Below, in pieces: positions 53,230 through 64,000 of a stretch of 64,000 nt of DNA. Numbering within the stretch: position 1 is the first letter of the stretch; each line of letters opens with the position of its first letter. The translations under genes were made by a program, and so were the position numbers. The stretch lies in assembly GCA_963978895.1 (NCBI GenBank), contig OZ022242.1, positions 36,778,924 to 36,842,923 of the forward strand, given 5' to 3'. Source of the stretch: Erpobdella octoculata. Taxonomy: Eukaryota; Annelida; Clitellata; Hirudinida; Erpobdellidae. Under the pieces are notes generated by a model. That model saw nothing but the letters and a program-made list of their open reading frames with translations. It did not search any database and was not told where the DNA came from.

Positions 53230-56200
53230 TAGATTAAAAATCTAGGCCAACTAAAAATTTAACTTCAGCAAGTGAAGTTAATATAAAGGATGACCACCGC
53301 GCAGACACCAGACTATATAAGAAGCTGGCGCGTGCAAGAGGATGGTGTCGTAAGACGAATTAGAAATTAAAAATAATTAATTTGATAATTTCTTCTTTGT
53401 TTTAATTTATATGCAGTTTTTAAAATTTATTAGTTTGTTGAAATTTAAAATTCTAATCAACAAATTAATTCTAGTCAGTAAAAAAAGGCGGTGGATTTAA
53501 GTTTTACTAATTGATCATTTTTTCAGTTTTATTTTCTACAAAATAATATTCAATTAATCTTAAAATATTTTTTGTTTTTATTTACTTTTATAAATTTATA
53601 GTTTGAAATAGATCAATTTTACTTTTATCGCTAGATGTCACGCGTTTTGTGTAAATAAGTACTGCATCTTAGGGTTTTCAAACGGACCAGGCAGATAATT
53701 TTGTGACATTTTGGCAAGTATATATTTGCTCAGATTTCAATTTTCAAGCAATCAATTAAATTATCTTTTATAGCCCTTTTTCATTAATTCAAAATCACTC
53801 TATTAAATTAATTTAATTAAATTAAATTAGTTAAATAAAAACGCTCCTTAAAAGTTAATACAAAACTTTTGTATTAAAATAATTTATATAAAAATTTGAG
53901 AATATTTATGAAAAAAATCATGATTATAAAAGTAATTAAACTCAACAGTTAAAAATTATTTTATATTAAAACTAGTTATATCACTTTTCTTCGTTGGCTT
54001 TTGTTTAATATATTAATACATAAAATTAGATCATTTTTTAACAGGTAGACACAAATAAATGAAATACTTGATTTTTTCATGATTACAATTAATTTAAAAT
54101 AACAATCAAAAATGTCTAATTTATTTTTTGGCTTGCATACCGGCCCAAGAAATTAAAAATCTAGGCCTGCTAAAAATTTGACTTAGCTAAGCAAGCTAAG
54201 AAAAACGTGGTGAATCGGGTGGTCGGGAAAACATTATAATACGCTGTTGCGTGCGACAAGATGGTGTTATAACTGAAATTAGATATGCAAAACTCATTAT
54301 TTTAATAATTTGTTCTTGTTTTAATTTTGAATGCAATTTTCAATGGCGCTAGTTGGTTGAAATTTCATATTCTGGTAAACAAATGAGTATGTCAATGTTA
54401 GTTGGTTAAACAAGGCGGTGAAATAAAAATGCGGCTAAAAGGCCATCACAACACCTTTTGTATTAAAATAATTTATATAAAAATTTGAGAATGGTTATAA
54501 AAAAAACTTTGGTTATTAAAGTAATTGAACTAAACAGTTAAAAATTATTTCATATTGAAACTAGTTATGTCACTTTAATTCATTGGCTTTTGTATATTAT
54601 GTTTATACCTAAAATAAGTCATTTTTAACAGATTATTATAATAAATTAAACAGTTTTACTGTGGTTATAAATCAGTCGTCAATCGAAAAACAACTTTATC
54701 TATTTTACTATTTGGTTTGCAGACCGGCCCAAAAAAATAAAAATCTAGGCCTGCTAAAAATTTGAATTAGCTAAGTGAGCTAATAAAAACATTGTGGTCG
54801 GGCGCGGTCGGGAAAACTTTATAATACGATGTGGCGTACGACAAGATGGTGTTATAACTCAAATTAGATACACAAAAATCATTAATTTAATAACTTGTTA
54901 TTGTTTTAATTTTGAATGCAATTTTCAATGGCGCTAGTTCGTTGAAATTTAATATTCTGGTAAACAAATAAGTATGCTAATGTTAGTTGGTTAAGTGGAT
55001 TCAAGTTTTTTGCTAATTTAAATTTTTTTTAGTTTTATTTTTCACAAAACAATATACAATTATTTTTACAGTATTCTTTGCTTTTATGAATTTGTAGTTT
55101 AAAATATAATAACTGTTACTTGTATCGCCAGATGTCACTCGTTATGTGTTCATATATATGATAACCTTTTGTAGTTCAGTTGACTAAATGTCATGCGATA
55201 AGTGTTCACATATGTTTTGTTATCAACTGTCTCAAAATAATCTGAATAATATCATAAACTTTTTCTAGCTTAAAATACAGATTGTTAACTTAATCGCTAG
55301 ATGTCACGCGACACACGATCACAATTGCGAACAATTAATGCATACAAAAACGCCGAATATAGATTTCATTAACAAATTGCAATCAGGGCAAACAGATGTG
55401 AATACCGAATGCCCACTAAAAATTTACTTTAAACAAGTGAAAGCTAATAAAAGCATTGTAAGTAATCATCATCGGCTCTAAACGTTACTTTTAATGAGCT
55501 ACCGCGTGCAAAAAAATGGTGTTTTTTTAGTCAAATTTGACATTCACAGTCATATGTGTAACGTGCTTTCTCTAATTCGTATGCGACTTTTCAACAGCGT
55601 TTGCGGCTTTGAATTAGCTAAGTGAGCTAATAAAAACATTGTGGTCGGGCGCGGTCGGGAAAACTTTATAATACGATGTGGCGTACGACAAGATGGTGTT
55701 ATAACTCAAATTAGATACACAAAAATCATTAATTTAATAACTTGTTATTGTTTTAATTTTGAATGCAATTTTCAATGGCGCTAGTTCGTTGAAATTTAAT
55801 ATTCTGGTAAACAAATAAGTATGCTAATGTTAGTTGGTTAAGTGGATTCAAGTTTTTTGCTAATTTAAATTTTTTTTAGTTTTATTTTTCACAAAACAAT
55901 ATACAATTATTTTTACAGTATTCTTTGCTTTTATGAATTTGTAGTTTAAAATATAATAACTGTTACTTGTATCGCCAGATGTCACTCGTTATGTGTTCAT
56001 ATATATGATAACCTTTTGTAGTTCAGTTGACTAAATGTCATGCGATAAGTGTTCACATATGTTTTGTTATCAACTGTCTCAAAATAATCTGAATAATATC
56101 ATAAACTTTTTCTAGCTTAAAATACAGATTGTTAACTTAATCGCTAGATGTCACGCGACACACGATCACAATTGCGAACAATTAATGCATACAAAAACGC

Positions 56201-56620
56201 CGAATATAGATTTCATTAACAAATTGCAATCAGGGCAAACAGATGTGAATACCGAATGCCCACTAAAAATTTACTTTAAACAAGTGAAAGCTAATAAAAG
56301 CATTGTAAGTAATCATCATCGGCTCTAAACGTTACTTTTAATGAGCTACCGCGTGCAAAAAAATGGTGTTTTTTTAGTCAAATTTGACATTCACAGTCAT
56401 ATGTGTAACGTGCTTTCTCTAATTCGTATGCGACTTTTCAACAGCGTTTGCGGCTTATAAATGCCAAGTTATTTATTTAGTCTAGTCTAGTCTAGTATAG
56501 AATAAAATCGAAAGAATTGGACCACAAGACTCAAAATTTTCACTTTTAAAGGAGAATTTAATGAGCTGTTGCGTTCAAAAAGAAGGTGTTTTAAGTCGAA
56601 ATTGTTTTGCTTTGCTACAA
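53230..56620. repeat. Degenerating tandem array with conserved core
   Basis: Units recur around 53325, 54243, 54829, 55499, 55676, 56344 and 56563. Each core has the pattern GCTnnnGCGTnCnACAAGATGGTGTTnTAAnTCnAAATT, and most are preceded by TATATAA or TTATAATA some 10-20 bp upstream and by a CTAATAAAA-type stretch. Intermingled is a second recurring motif TCGC(C/T)AGATGTCAC. No protein-coding frame is conserved. The nature is unknown: satellite, promoter array or small-RNA genes are possible. Confidence 0.6.
54761..56454. repeat. Exact 847-bp tandem duplication
   Basis: 54761-55607 and 55608-56454 appear identical along their whole length, starting TTTGAATTAGCTAAGTGAGC and ending AACAGCGTTTGCGGC. 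It lies within the degenerating array and must be very recent or an assembly artefact. Confidence 0.9.
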
Positions 56621-56879
56621 TTCAATGCTTACAAGCTGATAATGTCGTTTGTCAAAACTCAACATTCTTTTAAACATATTAGCGGATTTAAGTTTAGTTG
56701 GCAAGACAGGGCAGTTATGAGTTTAAAAAATATCTTCAGTTTATTATTTAAAGAAAAATAATAGACAGATTTGGAAACAATATCAATTTTTTTACTAACA
56801 GAATGGTAATATTTAGCAATGTATATAATAGTTTTAGCTTCAATCGCTAGGGGTGACGCATACATCGACACGTAGCCTA

Positions 56880-59032
56880 ACCTAGAGATGGAATTGAAAC
56901 CAATTTTGAGTTTTAGTTCTCTGTAGTTTTCGAGGTTCGACAGTTGTTAAAGTTTCGCTTCAGAAGTCGCAAAACTCTGGTTCCTATAGAAAATTACGCA
57001 GGACGTTATCATGTATTAAAATACTCTGAATCAAAAGTCGATTTCTAACATAACGGGTAATGATATGGGCGCAAACTATAAGTGTCTATGCCCATATCCA
57101 AAATTAATAAAAAAAATAAAAACAAATCATATCATTATGCTTCAAGCCAATCTGATTCATTTCTTTTTTTTTACACACTTATTATTCTTGACCTGTAGGG
57201 TTGTTTTCTGACTTCTGGTAGATTTACTGAATTCCGTGTAATAAACGTCTCTCTTTAATTCAGACAACTTTCAAAGTGTTGTACAAAATATTAAAGAATG
57301 CTGCTAGATTTACAACTTTCATCGTCTCAATCATCGTATTCGTAGTGGATAGAAAATTGAACGACTTAATGAAGACACAAATTTGCTTGTAAAGCTAGAA
57401 AAAAGCACGTAATCGGGGCTACAAAAATCATCCGCTCGGCTATCTTCCACGGGCCAAGAACTTTTGTCCGGGTATCGACAGCAACGTTGAAAGCTTTGTT
57501 GTCAGTTTCAACTTGTTATAAAACAACGCATTTGCAAATGATTCACTCAGCTTTTATGCTTTGTTAAGCAAGAGATCGGAACAGATTTCACGATATGAAG
57601 AAATGTTGTTTTTATTCGATCCATTGAGAAATCTATGAGGAGCACGACAAATAAAGAAATACAATCAAATTAATCAGTCAATAAAAAAAAAAAATAAACA
57701 AATGAAACACATAATATGAAGGAGGCAGACAGAACAACATATAAACAAACAAACAAACAAATAAAACAATATGGAGGCAAATGGAGAAACAAACTAAAAA
57801 GGTGATTTATAAAGAAGTAATATGTATTTATAACAATACAAAGGTCAAATACATCATAATATAATACAAATTATTCTCAGTGGCGAATTTTTAAATTTTA
57901 ATAGGAAAAAGAAAACAAAATGGTAAAAAGAAGGTTAAGAGAGAAAGCATGGAAGCTTTGTTCAACAACAACAATAACAGAAAAATAAACAAAATAACTA
58001 AAATAACAAGATTAACAATATCCTGTAACCAAGTGCATAATAATAATAATAATAATAATAATCATAATAAACTAAGACTTTTCTAGTATGAAATAATGAT
58101 GATGATGATGATGACGACGATCTGCTATGATAATGATCAAACTGGAAAATTTTTTTAAAAAATCAGAAAAAAACATGGGATGCAGCAGAGTTGATCAAAC
58201 AACAACGAAATACTTTTTGCGACAATCAAGCTCATTCATTGTAGAATCGTGCAGTGAATTCAAAGTTGATGGAAGAAAAAGACGGAAAAAAATCCCGTTT
58301 AAGCTTGCGAATCATTGTTGTATAGATTCAGATGAATAATCAACAAATTATTATCAACTACAACAACATAGATAATAATTAATAATAATAATAACGAAGG
58401 AATAACTGAACGTCAACAAGAAATCTTATTAAAATCTCCTTTACAAAACTAAATCGATATTCAACTGTTTCTTCCGACTCCGGCCGTTAATGCGTTTCAG
58501 GTTCAACTCGTGAAAACGGTTCAATACCAGTTTAGCGTGGATTTAATGAACGTTCTAGAAATAAACGTTTTAGACAGTATCAGGCACGTAAAAGATGGAG
58601 CTGTGAAACGTGGCATAACGCACTCAACCATACAAACACACGTGATTAAATATCAGAACATATACATATAAATATATACTTAAAATTATTGGTGTATCAA
58701 ACAAAATGGAGAACAATGTTGTTGTATTTACAGAACTTAGATGACAAAAAATTGTAAGTGTTCAAATATATCAGTAGAAGAGAGTTTCAAGAACTTCAAG
58801 AATTCCGTTGGTATGCAGTTCTTCAGAACTCAAATAATTTCAAATGAGAAGTGGTAATTTCATTGGGAAGTGGTAATTCCCCAGTGGGAAATGATAATTC
58901 CCCAGTGGAAAGTGGTAATTCCCCAATGGGAAAACAAAAAAAAAACAAATTAAAGCTTTTTCTCTAAAAGAACAAGAAAAGAAACAAATTAATCAACAAA
59001 TTCACATAAAAAAAGAAAATAAGAGAGAATAT
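56880..59032. other. Spacer and probable 3' UTR of gene D
   Basis: No supportable coding region. Contains the second copy of the dispersed repeat (57505-57644), simple AATAAT/GATGATG tracts (58040-58120), and four copies of a GTGGTAATTCCCCAGTGGG-type minisatellite (58850-58930). The part adjoining 59033 should hold the gene D 3' UTR. Confidence 0.5.
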
Positions 59033-62000
59033 TCATGAAAGTTGATTCGGCTGGATGAAAACGTTACCGACGTCTCCTCCGGAACCTTCCGAGGTTTTAT
59101 TACTCGAGTAGCCGTCGTCCCTTTCGTCCCGCAGCGACGAAGAAGCGGCAGCGCACTTTGCGGCGGTCGTAGCCGCAGTGGCGGCGGCTAGCAGTTTGTT
59201 GCACAAAGAACCGACGCTTCTGGGAGATTTCTTTACGGTTCCGTTGAAGACGGGTTTGTTGTTATTGTCGTTGCAGTTCATCGTCGCCGTGGCAGTAGCA
59301 GCGTCGGCGCTGCTGAGACTGCTGCCGTCGCAAAACTCGGACGAGAGCTGTGGGTGCTTGACTGCCGTTCTCTTGCAGTCGAGCGAGCCGGGTTCGGTCA
59401 CAATCAGATCTTGCTGTCGTCCGGTACTGTACGTGCAGTTTTTAACCTCTCGACGGGAATCCGAAACGTCGCCCGGAAAAGTCTTCGAGTGGCCGAAAGT
59501 GCCTTTCACCGTCGGAGAAAGATTCGAGATTTCCGAACGGGTCGCCCCGTCGTCGAGGCAACGGGAGCGACCGACACCGTCCCTGTTACAAACCGTCGCG
59601 GTTCGAGAGTCACTGCCGCTGGAAGAGAACAACGAGCGAGTGTTCTTAACGCGGGACGTTTCGGAGAGAGGAGCAAAGAAATTTCTCGACGTTTTACTAC
59701 CCCCGTCTTCGCCGTCTGTGTTACTGCTGCTGCTCCCCCCGAGCCCGCCCGTCTCCGAGTCGAGTATCTCGTTCAGCGACAGAGAAGACGACCGTCCGCC
59801 GCAAATCTCCCGCTCTCCCGTCCCCCCGCCGTCGGCTTCCGGCGAATCGCACGAGCCGAACTGCCTGCTAGCGCGTTCAGCTGCGGCGTCGAAGGATCTG
59901 CTGCCTGCTGAGAGCTGCTGTCGTTCGGTCTGGGGGCAGTTGCTGCGGTTGATTGGTTGGAACTCTTTGGATGGACATCTCTTTTCAAGCGACGGTTGCC
60001 AATTAGATTGATTCTTGGAGGAAAAATTTATATAACTAATTAAAATAAAATAATTTTTTTCTTAAAATCTATATTGAAAAAATCTCATAGAACTCCGTTA
60101 GATGATAAAAATTGTCGATATGAAATGCAAAAGTTTCTCAACTTTAAAAAATTTTTTTTTTTTTATCAAGTTAAAGCAGCCCACTTCGATACGGCCATGC
60201 AAATTCGTTGGTAGAAACTTTTTCAACATCGAATTTTCTTCTCTCAACGTTCCGACTTCTTCTTTCAACTTGCAGCATTCCTCTTTGAGACTCTGAAATA
60301 AACATAAACATCAAAACATACATACAGATGTATGTACAAATGTACTTATTGCAGCATATACATAAATATCAAAACATACATACAACACATACACAAACAA
60401 AAATACACACATAGCACATACACAATAACACTTATAGCACATACACAAATACACGTATAGCACATACACATATAGCACATATAAGCAAATATACATACAA
60501 ATGTACTTGCAGCACCATGTACATAAACATCAAAACATACATACACCACATATACACAGGTACACATACGAATGTACTTGCTGCACCATATACACAAACA
60601 TCAAAAGTGTTTACTCGCCATATACACACACACACACACACAAACTCACTCTCTGAGCAACAAGGGCTTGTAAGATCTGACTCGTGACATCTTCAAGGCA
60701 CTTCTCGTAGTGCTGAAACTGGGCCTCGTTCTCGAGCACCAAGGCGGTCTTCTCGGCCTCAAGGCTTTTGAGCCTCTCGAGCAAGACCTTGGTCTTGTCT
60801 GTCTCGTTGTTCGCACCAGTCGATGTGATCGAGGCAGTCTCAGAGTGAGTGTTACTGTCCTGAGGAGGAGGATTAGGAGGTGAGGAACAAAATAAGTCAA
60901 TCAATATTACAGCTATGAAATGAAATATGAAGTTAAGGAATGAAATGTTGCAATTATTACAAATGGATACTAAAAAATCGGGCATCACACCTACAGAATA
61001 CGTCTAGAAAATAAACTGGCTGTTAAGTATTATAAAAGAAAGTAATGAGTATAAGCATCCATGAATATGTGTTACATATTATGAATATGTATTACCTGTT
61101 ATGAATATGTATTACCTATTATGAATATGTATTACCTATTATGAATATGTATTACCTATTATGAATATGTATTACCTGTTATGAATATGTATTACCTGTT
61201 ATGAATATATATTACCTGTTATGAATATGTATTACCTATTATGTATATGTATTACTGAATTACTTAACAATTATTTAATCTAAATTAAAGAAAAACACAG
61301 AAAAAAATATTCATCATAATCATCATCATCATCAATGGCTAAAAATTTCGATGAAAACAAAACAGAAGAAAAATCAGCACTTAACGATATCACAGTCATC
61401 AATACAACAAGCACAAGCAATATCGGAATGGCCAATAAACTAAGCAAGACTCATCATCATCATCAACAACAAGTGCATTGTTTTGTAACAGAAAAATGTA
61501 ATAAATGCTCTTCTGAGTAATTACTTAAGTGTTGAAAAACATGTTTGGAAAGAGAAGAGAAACAGAAATGAAATATCGACCAAGAGAGATGAAAACACAA
61601 AGCTGACTCGATCAAATAAATAAATAAATAAATAATAAATAAATAAATAAATAAACAAAATAAATAAATAATTTTGATTGAACCAACCAGCCTTATCTGA
61701 CCAACAAGCTGCTTCTTGCACTGCTGACACGAGTTGATGATCGACTCCAGCTTGTTGAGTTCCATGTTCGACAGCATGTTGTCTTGCTCCATGCTCTCCA
61801 GTTTGCTGCGTAGCCGATGCAGTTCCGACTGCGAGGTGGAATTAAACGGGCGATAAGAGCGAATGGTCAATATGATGAATGAACGGCAAATCGGACAGAT
61901 TAATGGTAAAATGGATGAATAGATGGTAAAGTGGATGAATAGATGGTAAAGTGGATGAAAGGATGGTAAAGTGGATGAATAGATGGTAAAGTGGATGAAA

Positions 62001-63894
62001 GGATGGTAAAGTAGATGAATGGGTGGATGGATTGTAAAGCGGTTGAGTTGGTGGTAAAGAAAGTGGAGTATCGTGTGAATAATGACCGAGTAGATGATGG
62101 ATGAATTAGAAGGTCCCATAGATGGTCGAATAAACAGAACATTCGGTAAGTCATGAATAAAATAGCAATTGCATCAACAGATGATCCAAATATCGACCGA
62201 GACCAATGAAACACATGACCAAAAAAATAAAACAAGCATGATAAATGACCATAGAGAAAATATTAGTCATCCTGCTCACGTTTGATGATTCGATAAATAA
62301 AATTAATTATATTTATATTAAAAAATTAAAAAAAAACATCAACAAAAAGATCGAGACGATCTTCTTATCCTCACCTCGAGAAGTGCCGCAGAACTTGCGC
62401 TCGACTGCTTCATTTTCTCGACTTTGTTTTTAAACGGGAGCAAGTCCTGGACGACTTCGTTCAACCTGTCGAGATATCTCACGCGCGTTAGTACAAGTGT
62501 GCTCATAACAACGACACGTATGAGTACAAATGCACACAACCACACACGCACGTGTTTAAATGTACACAACTCCATGTGTGTGTATACAAATGAGCACAGC
62601 CTGTGTAAAAGTACAAGTGTACACAACACCACGTGTAAGTTTATTTCAACACAACTACACGTGTAGATTTATTTCCACACAACTCCACGTGTAGCCGCAC
62701 AACATTGTAGCTTCTTGTTTAATGTTGCATGAATAACACACCCAACAAAAAACGTGATACGAACTGAACTTACCAATAAAGGAATGCGAATAAATTCAAC
62801 CACACCCCCAACCGTCACCCCCCGGCCGTACAAACGAGGTGCATTCGTTCTTTTGCGGCATCGCAACACACGCACAAACACAAACACGAATACAAACCGT
62901 GTGTTTTCTTTCTTCAGAACCATCATTTCGTTCTGGCAACAGCAGCATTCGGCATTACTCCTCTCCTTGAACTTCTGCTCAAGTACCTCTCTTCGCCTCT
63001 TCTCCTGTTCCAGCTCTTTCATCAACATTTCTTTCTGTCGACAAGTGAAATCGGACGACATGAAATTATGTCCCGTCATCATTAACAAATGAAGATTTTA
63101 TTTTATTACTGTCACTTGGTATCCCACAAGGTCTAATATTTTTCTCGACACCAAGTTCCACTACGGTGTCCCAGTTTAGAACAATAATTTAAAATCAGAC
63201 CACTAAGGACAATTTGGTCGCTATACAAGATCCGGTAATCCATTAAAACACAACAAAATTTATATTCCACTTTAAATTGATAAATTACGATTGAATAATT
63301 CTTAATTAAAAATAAAGAAATACTTAGTCGGTCAGCCTCACCACTGGCTTTTCGCTTTTGTTTCTAGCCAGCTGCTGCTGCAGCTTGGCTAAGCTGAGCT
63401 TGTCCTGTCTGGCTTGGTGCTTCTCTTGAGCCAGCTGGTGAATCAGGTCAAGCACTTGCTGCTCTAATTCTCTCACCCTGAAGCTATCTGGCGACATCTG
63501 GAAGATAAGCACTGGCTCATCAACCACGACATATTGTTTAATTAAATAATTAATTAAATAATTAATTTAATGTTTGATAGAAATATATAATTGAGTTAAT
63601 TCTTGATAATAAATATGTGATTAAGTTAATAAATAATCATAAAATCATTCATTTTTTCATCAGACATCAGATCATTTTTTGAAATTGGCCTACGAAGAGT
63701 CAAAAATTCTATCTAAAAATAAAAATAAAAGAATATATTAAAAAAAACTTTGATTTAAATGCAAGTAAATCATGGCTAACATTCTGATTGATATCAGCAT
63801 GAACAATCTTCTGCCTCCTTCCGAACGTCGACCCCTCGACTTGTGTCGTACCGTCAAACAGACAAAGTTTCTGTGGCATCGACGACGTTGATAG
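59033..63894 (-). CDS. Gene D: coiled-coil protein resembling NCKAP5/NCKAP5L (3' part)
   Basis: Eight phased exons on the minus strand: 63781-63894, 63342-63497, 62898-63034, 62375-62465, 61688-61828, 60650-60859, 60185-60292 and 59033-60013, totalling 1,938 nt (645 codons plus stop). All have AG/GT sites. The first seven encode a nearly continuous coiled coil (VRELEQQVLDLIHQLAQEKH, KELEQEKRRREVLEQKFKER, SELHRLRSKLESMEQDNML). The segment EAQFQHYEKCLEDVTSQILQ, then ALVAQR, SLKEECCKLKEEV, resembles the conserved coiled coil that I recall in Nck-associated protein 5 proteins. The long last exon is Ser-rich and disordered, ending DERDDGYSSNKTSEGS ... FIQPNQLS. NCKAP5L is linked to microtubules and centrosomes in vertebrates; a cytoskeletal role here is inference. 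The donor choices at 61688 and 60185 are the least certain. The 5' end lies beyond the window. Confidence 0.6.
60300..60645. repeat. CATACACA/ACATACA low-complexity intron sequence
   Basis: Imperfect repeats of ATACACAAACATCAAAACAT type run through the gene D intron and end in (CA)n beside the 60650 donor. The Cys/Tyr/Met-rich frames here are artefacts. Confidence 0.75.
61065..61260. repeat. 20-bp minisatellite in gene D intron
   Basis: About ten tandem units of ATGAATATGTATTACCTGTT, alternating G/A at one position. Non-coding. Confidence 0.9.
61915..62030. repeat. 20-bp minisatellite in gene D intron
   Basis: Five to six units of AGATGGTAAAGTGGATGAAT type, passing into variants up to about 62100. 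The His/Pro/Ser frames over it are artefacts. Confidence 0.85.
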
Positions 63895-64000
63895 CTGCGG
63901 GAAAAACCAAAAAAATCGTATAGCAGTAAAAACATAAAAAATTATATATAGAAACCGAGTTATAATTAGAAAATCGCTAAATTAATCAATTACATTCAAA

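Noticed and set aside
58127..58339. 70-residue plus-strand frame near 58.2 kb
   Set aside because: Isolated, no recognisable motif, splice partner or repeat copy; below what I would support as a gene.
59178..60011. 277-residue plus-strand frame
   Set aside because: Antisense shadow of the long last exon of gene D, whose minus frame continues through correctly phased upstream coiled-coil exons.
61463..62235. His/Pro/Ser-rich minus frames of 111-218 residues
   Set aside because: Mostly a 20-bp minisatellite in an intron; only 61688-61828 within it is a phased exon of gene D.

Overview
This is an AT-rich invertebrate-animal nuclear contig. The evidence is GT/AG introns in every gene, class B-type seven-transmembrane receptor and C-type lectin exons, a Helitron helicase, a LINE relic, an LTR retrotransposon, interstitial CCCTAA-like repeats and very long microsatellites. 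I cannot name the species. Most long open frames in the window are microsatellite artefacts (poly-Ile, poly-Met/Val, Tyr-Ile), and all host genes I can support lie on the minus strand.

Layout. (1) 1-19620 and 22801-36265 are two copies of one segmental duplication. Each carries a complete adhesion-GPCR-like gene (A, 18419 to 1392; B, 35840 to 23957) that I could assemble exon by exon with all reading phases closing: 580 and 555 codons before the stop. Each has a signal-peptide exon, a small Cys-containing ectodomain, a stalk of alternating tiny exons (E, phase 0 to 2; S, phase 2 to 0), and a seven-helix block. In A the stalk was amplified by a 1,874-bp tandem duplication. Each unit also holds a 145-nt exon-like segment (L) with the same phases as S, so L could replace S by alternative splicing. 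(2) 40429-48125 holds an older paralogue, gene C, with the same signal-peptide exon type, S exon and 7TM block, but with C-type lectin domains as ectodomain. (3) 48126-57000 is accessory DNA: minisatellites, a young non-autonomous LTR element (identical 189-bp LTRs) whose only ORF is a SAP-domain protein, and a decaying tandem array with an exact 847-bp duplication. (4) 59033-63894 is the 3' part of a coiled-coil gene (D) resembling the NCKAP5/NCKAP5L family; its 5' end lies beyond the window.

Mobile DNA in the gene introns includes a 1,627-bp element with 243-bp terminal inverted repeats, a 9-bp target duplication and a PHD finger; at least six Helitron-type 3' ends (GC hairpin plus CTAG, followed by T); a broken Helitron helicase; small inverted-repeat elements; and LINE fragments. 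The three receptor genes look like a locally expanding family in which the 7TM block is conserved while the ectodomain and stalk are rearranged, which would fit a recognition or chemosensory role. That role is inference only.
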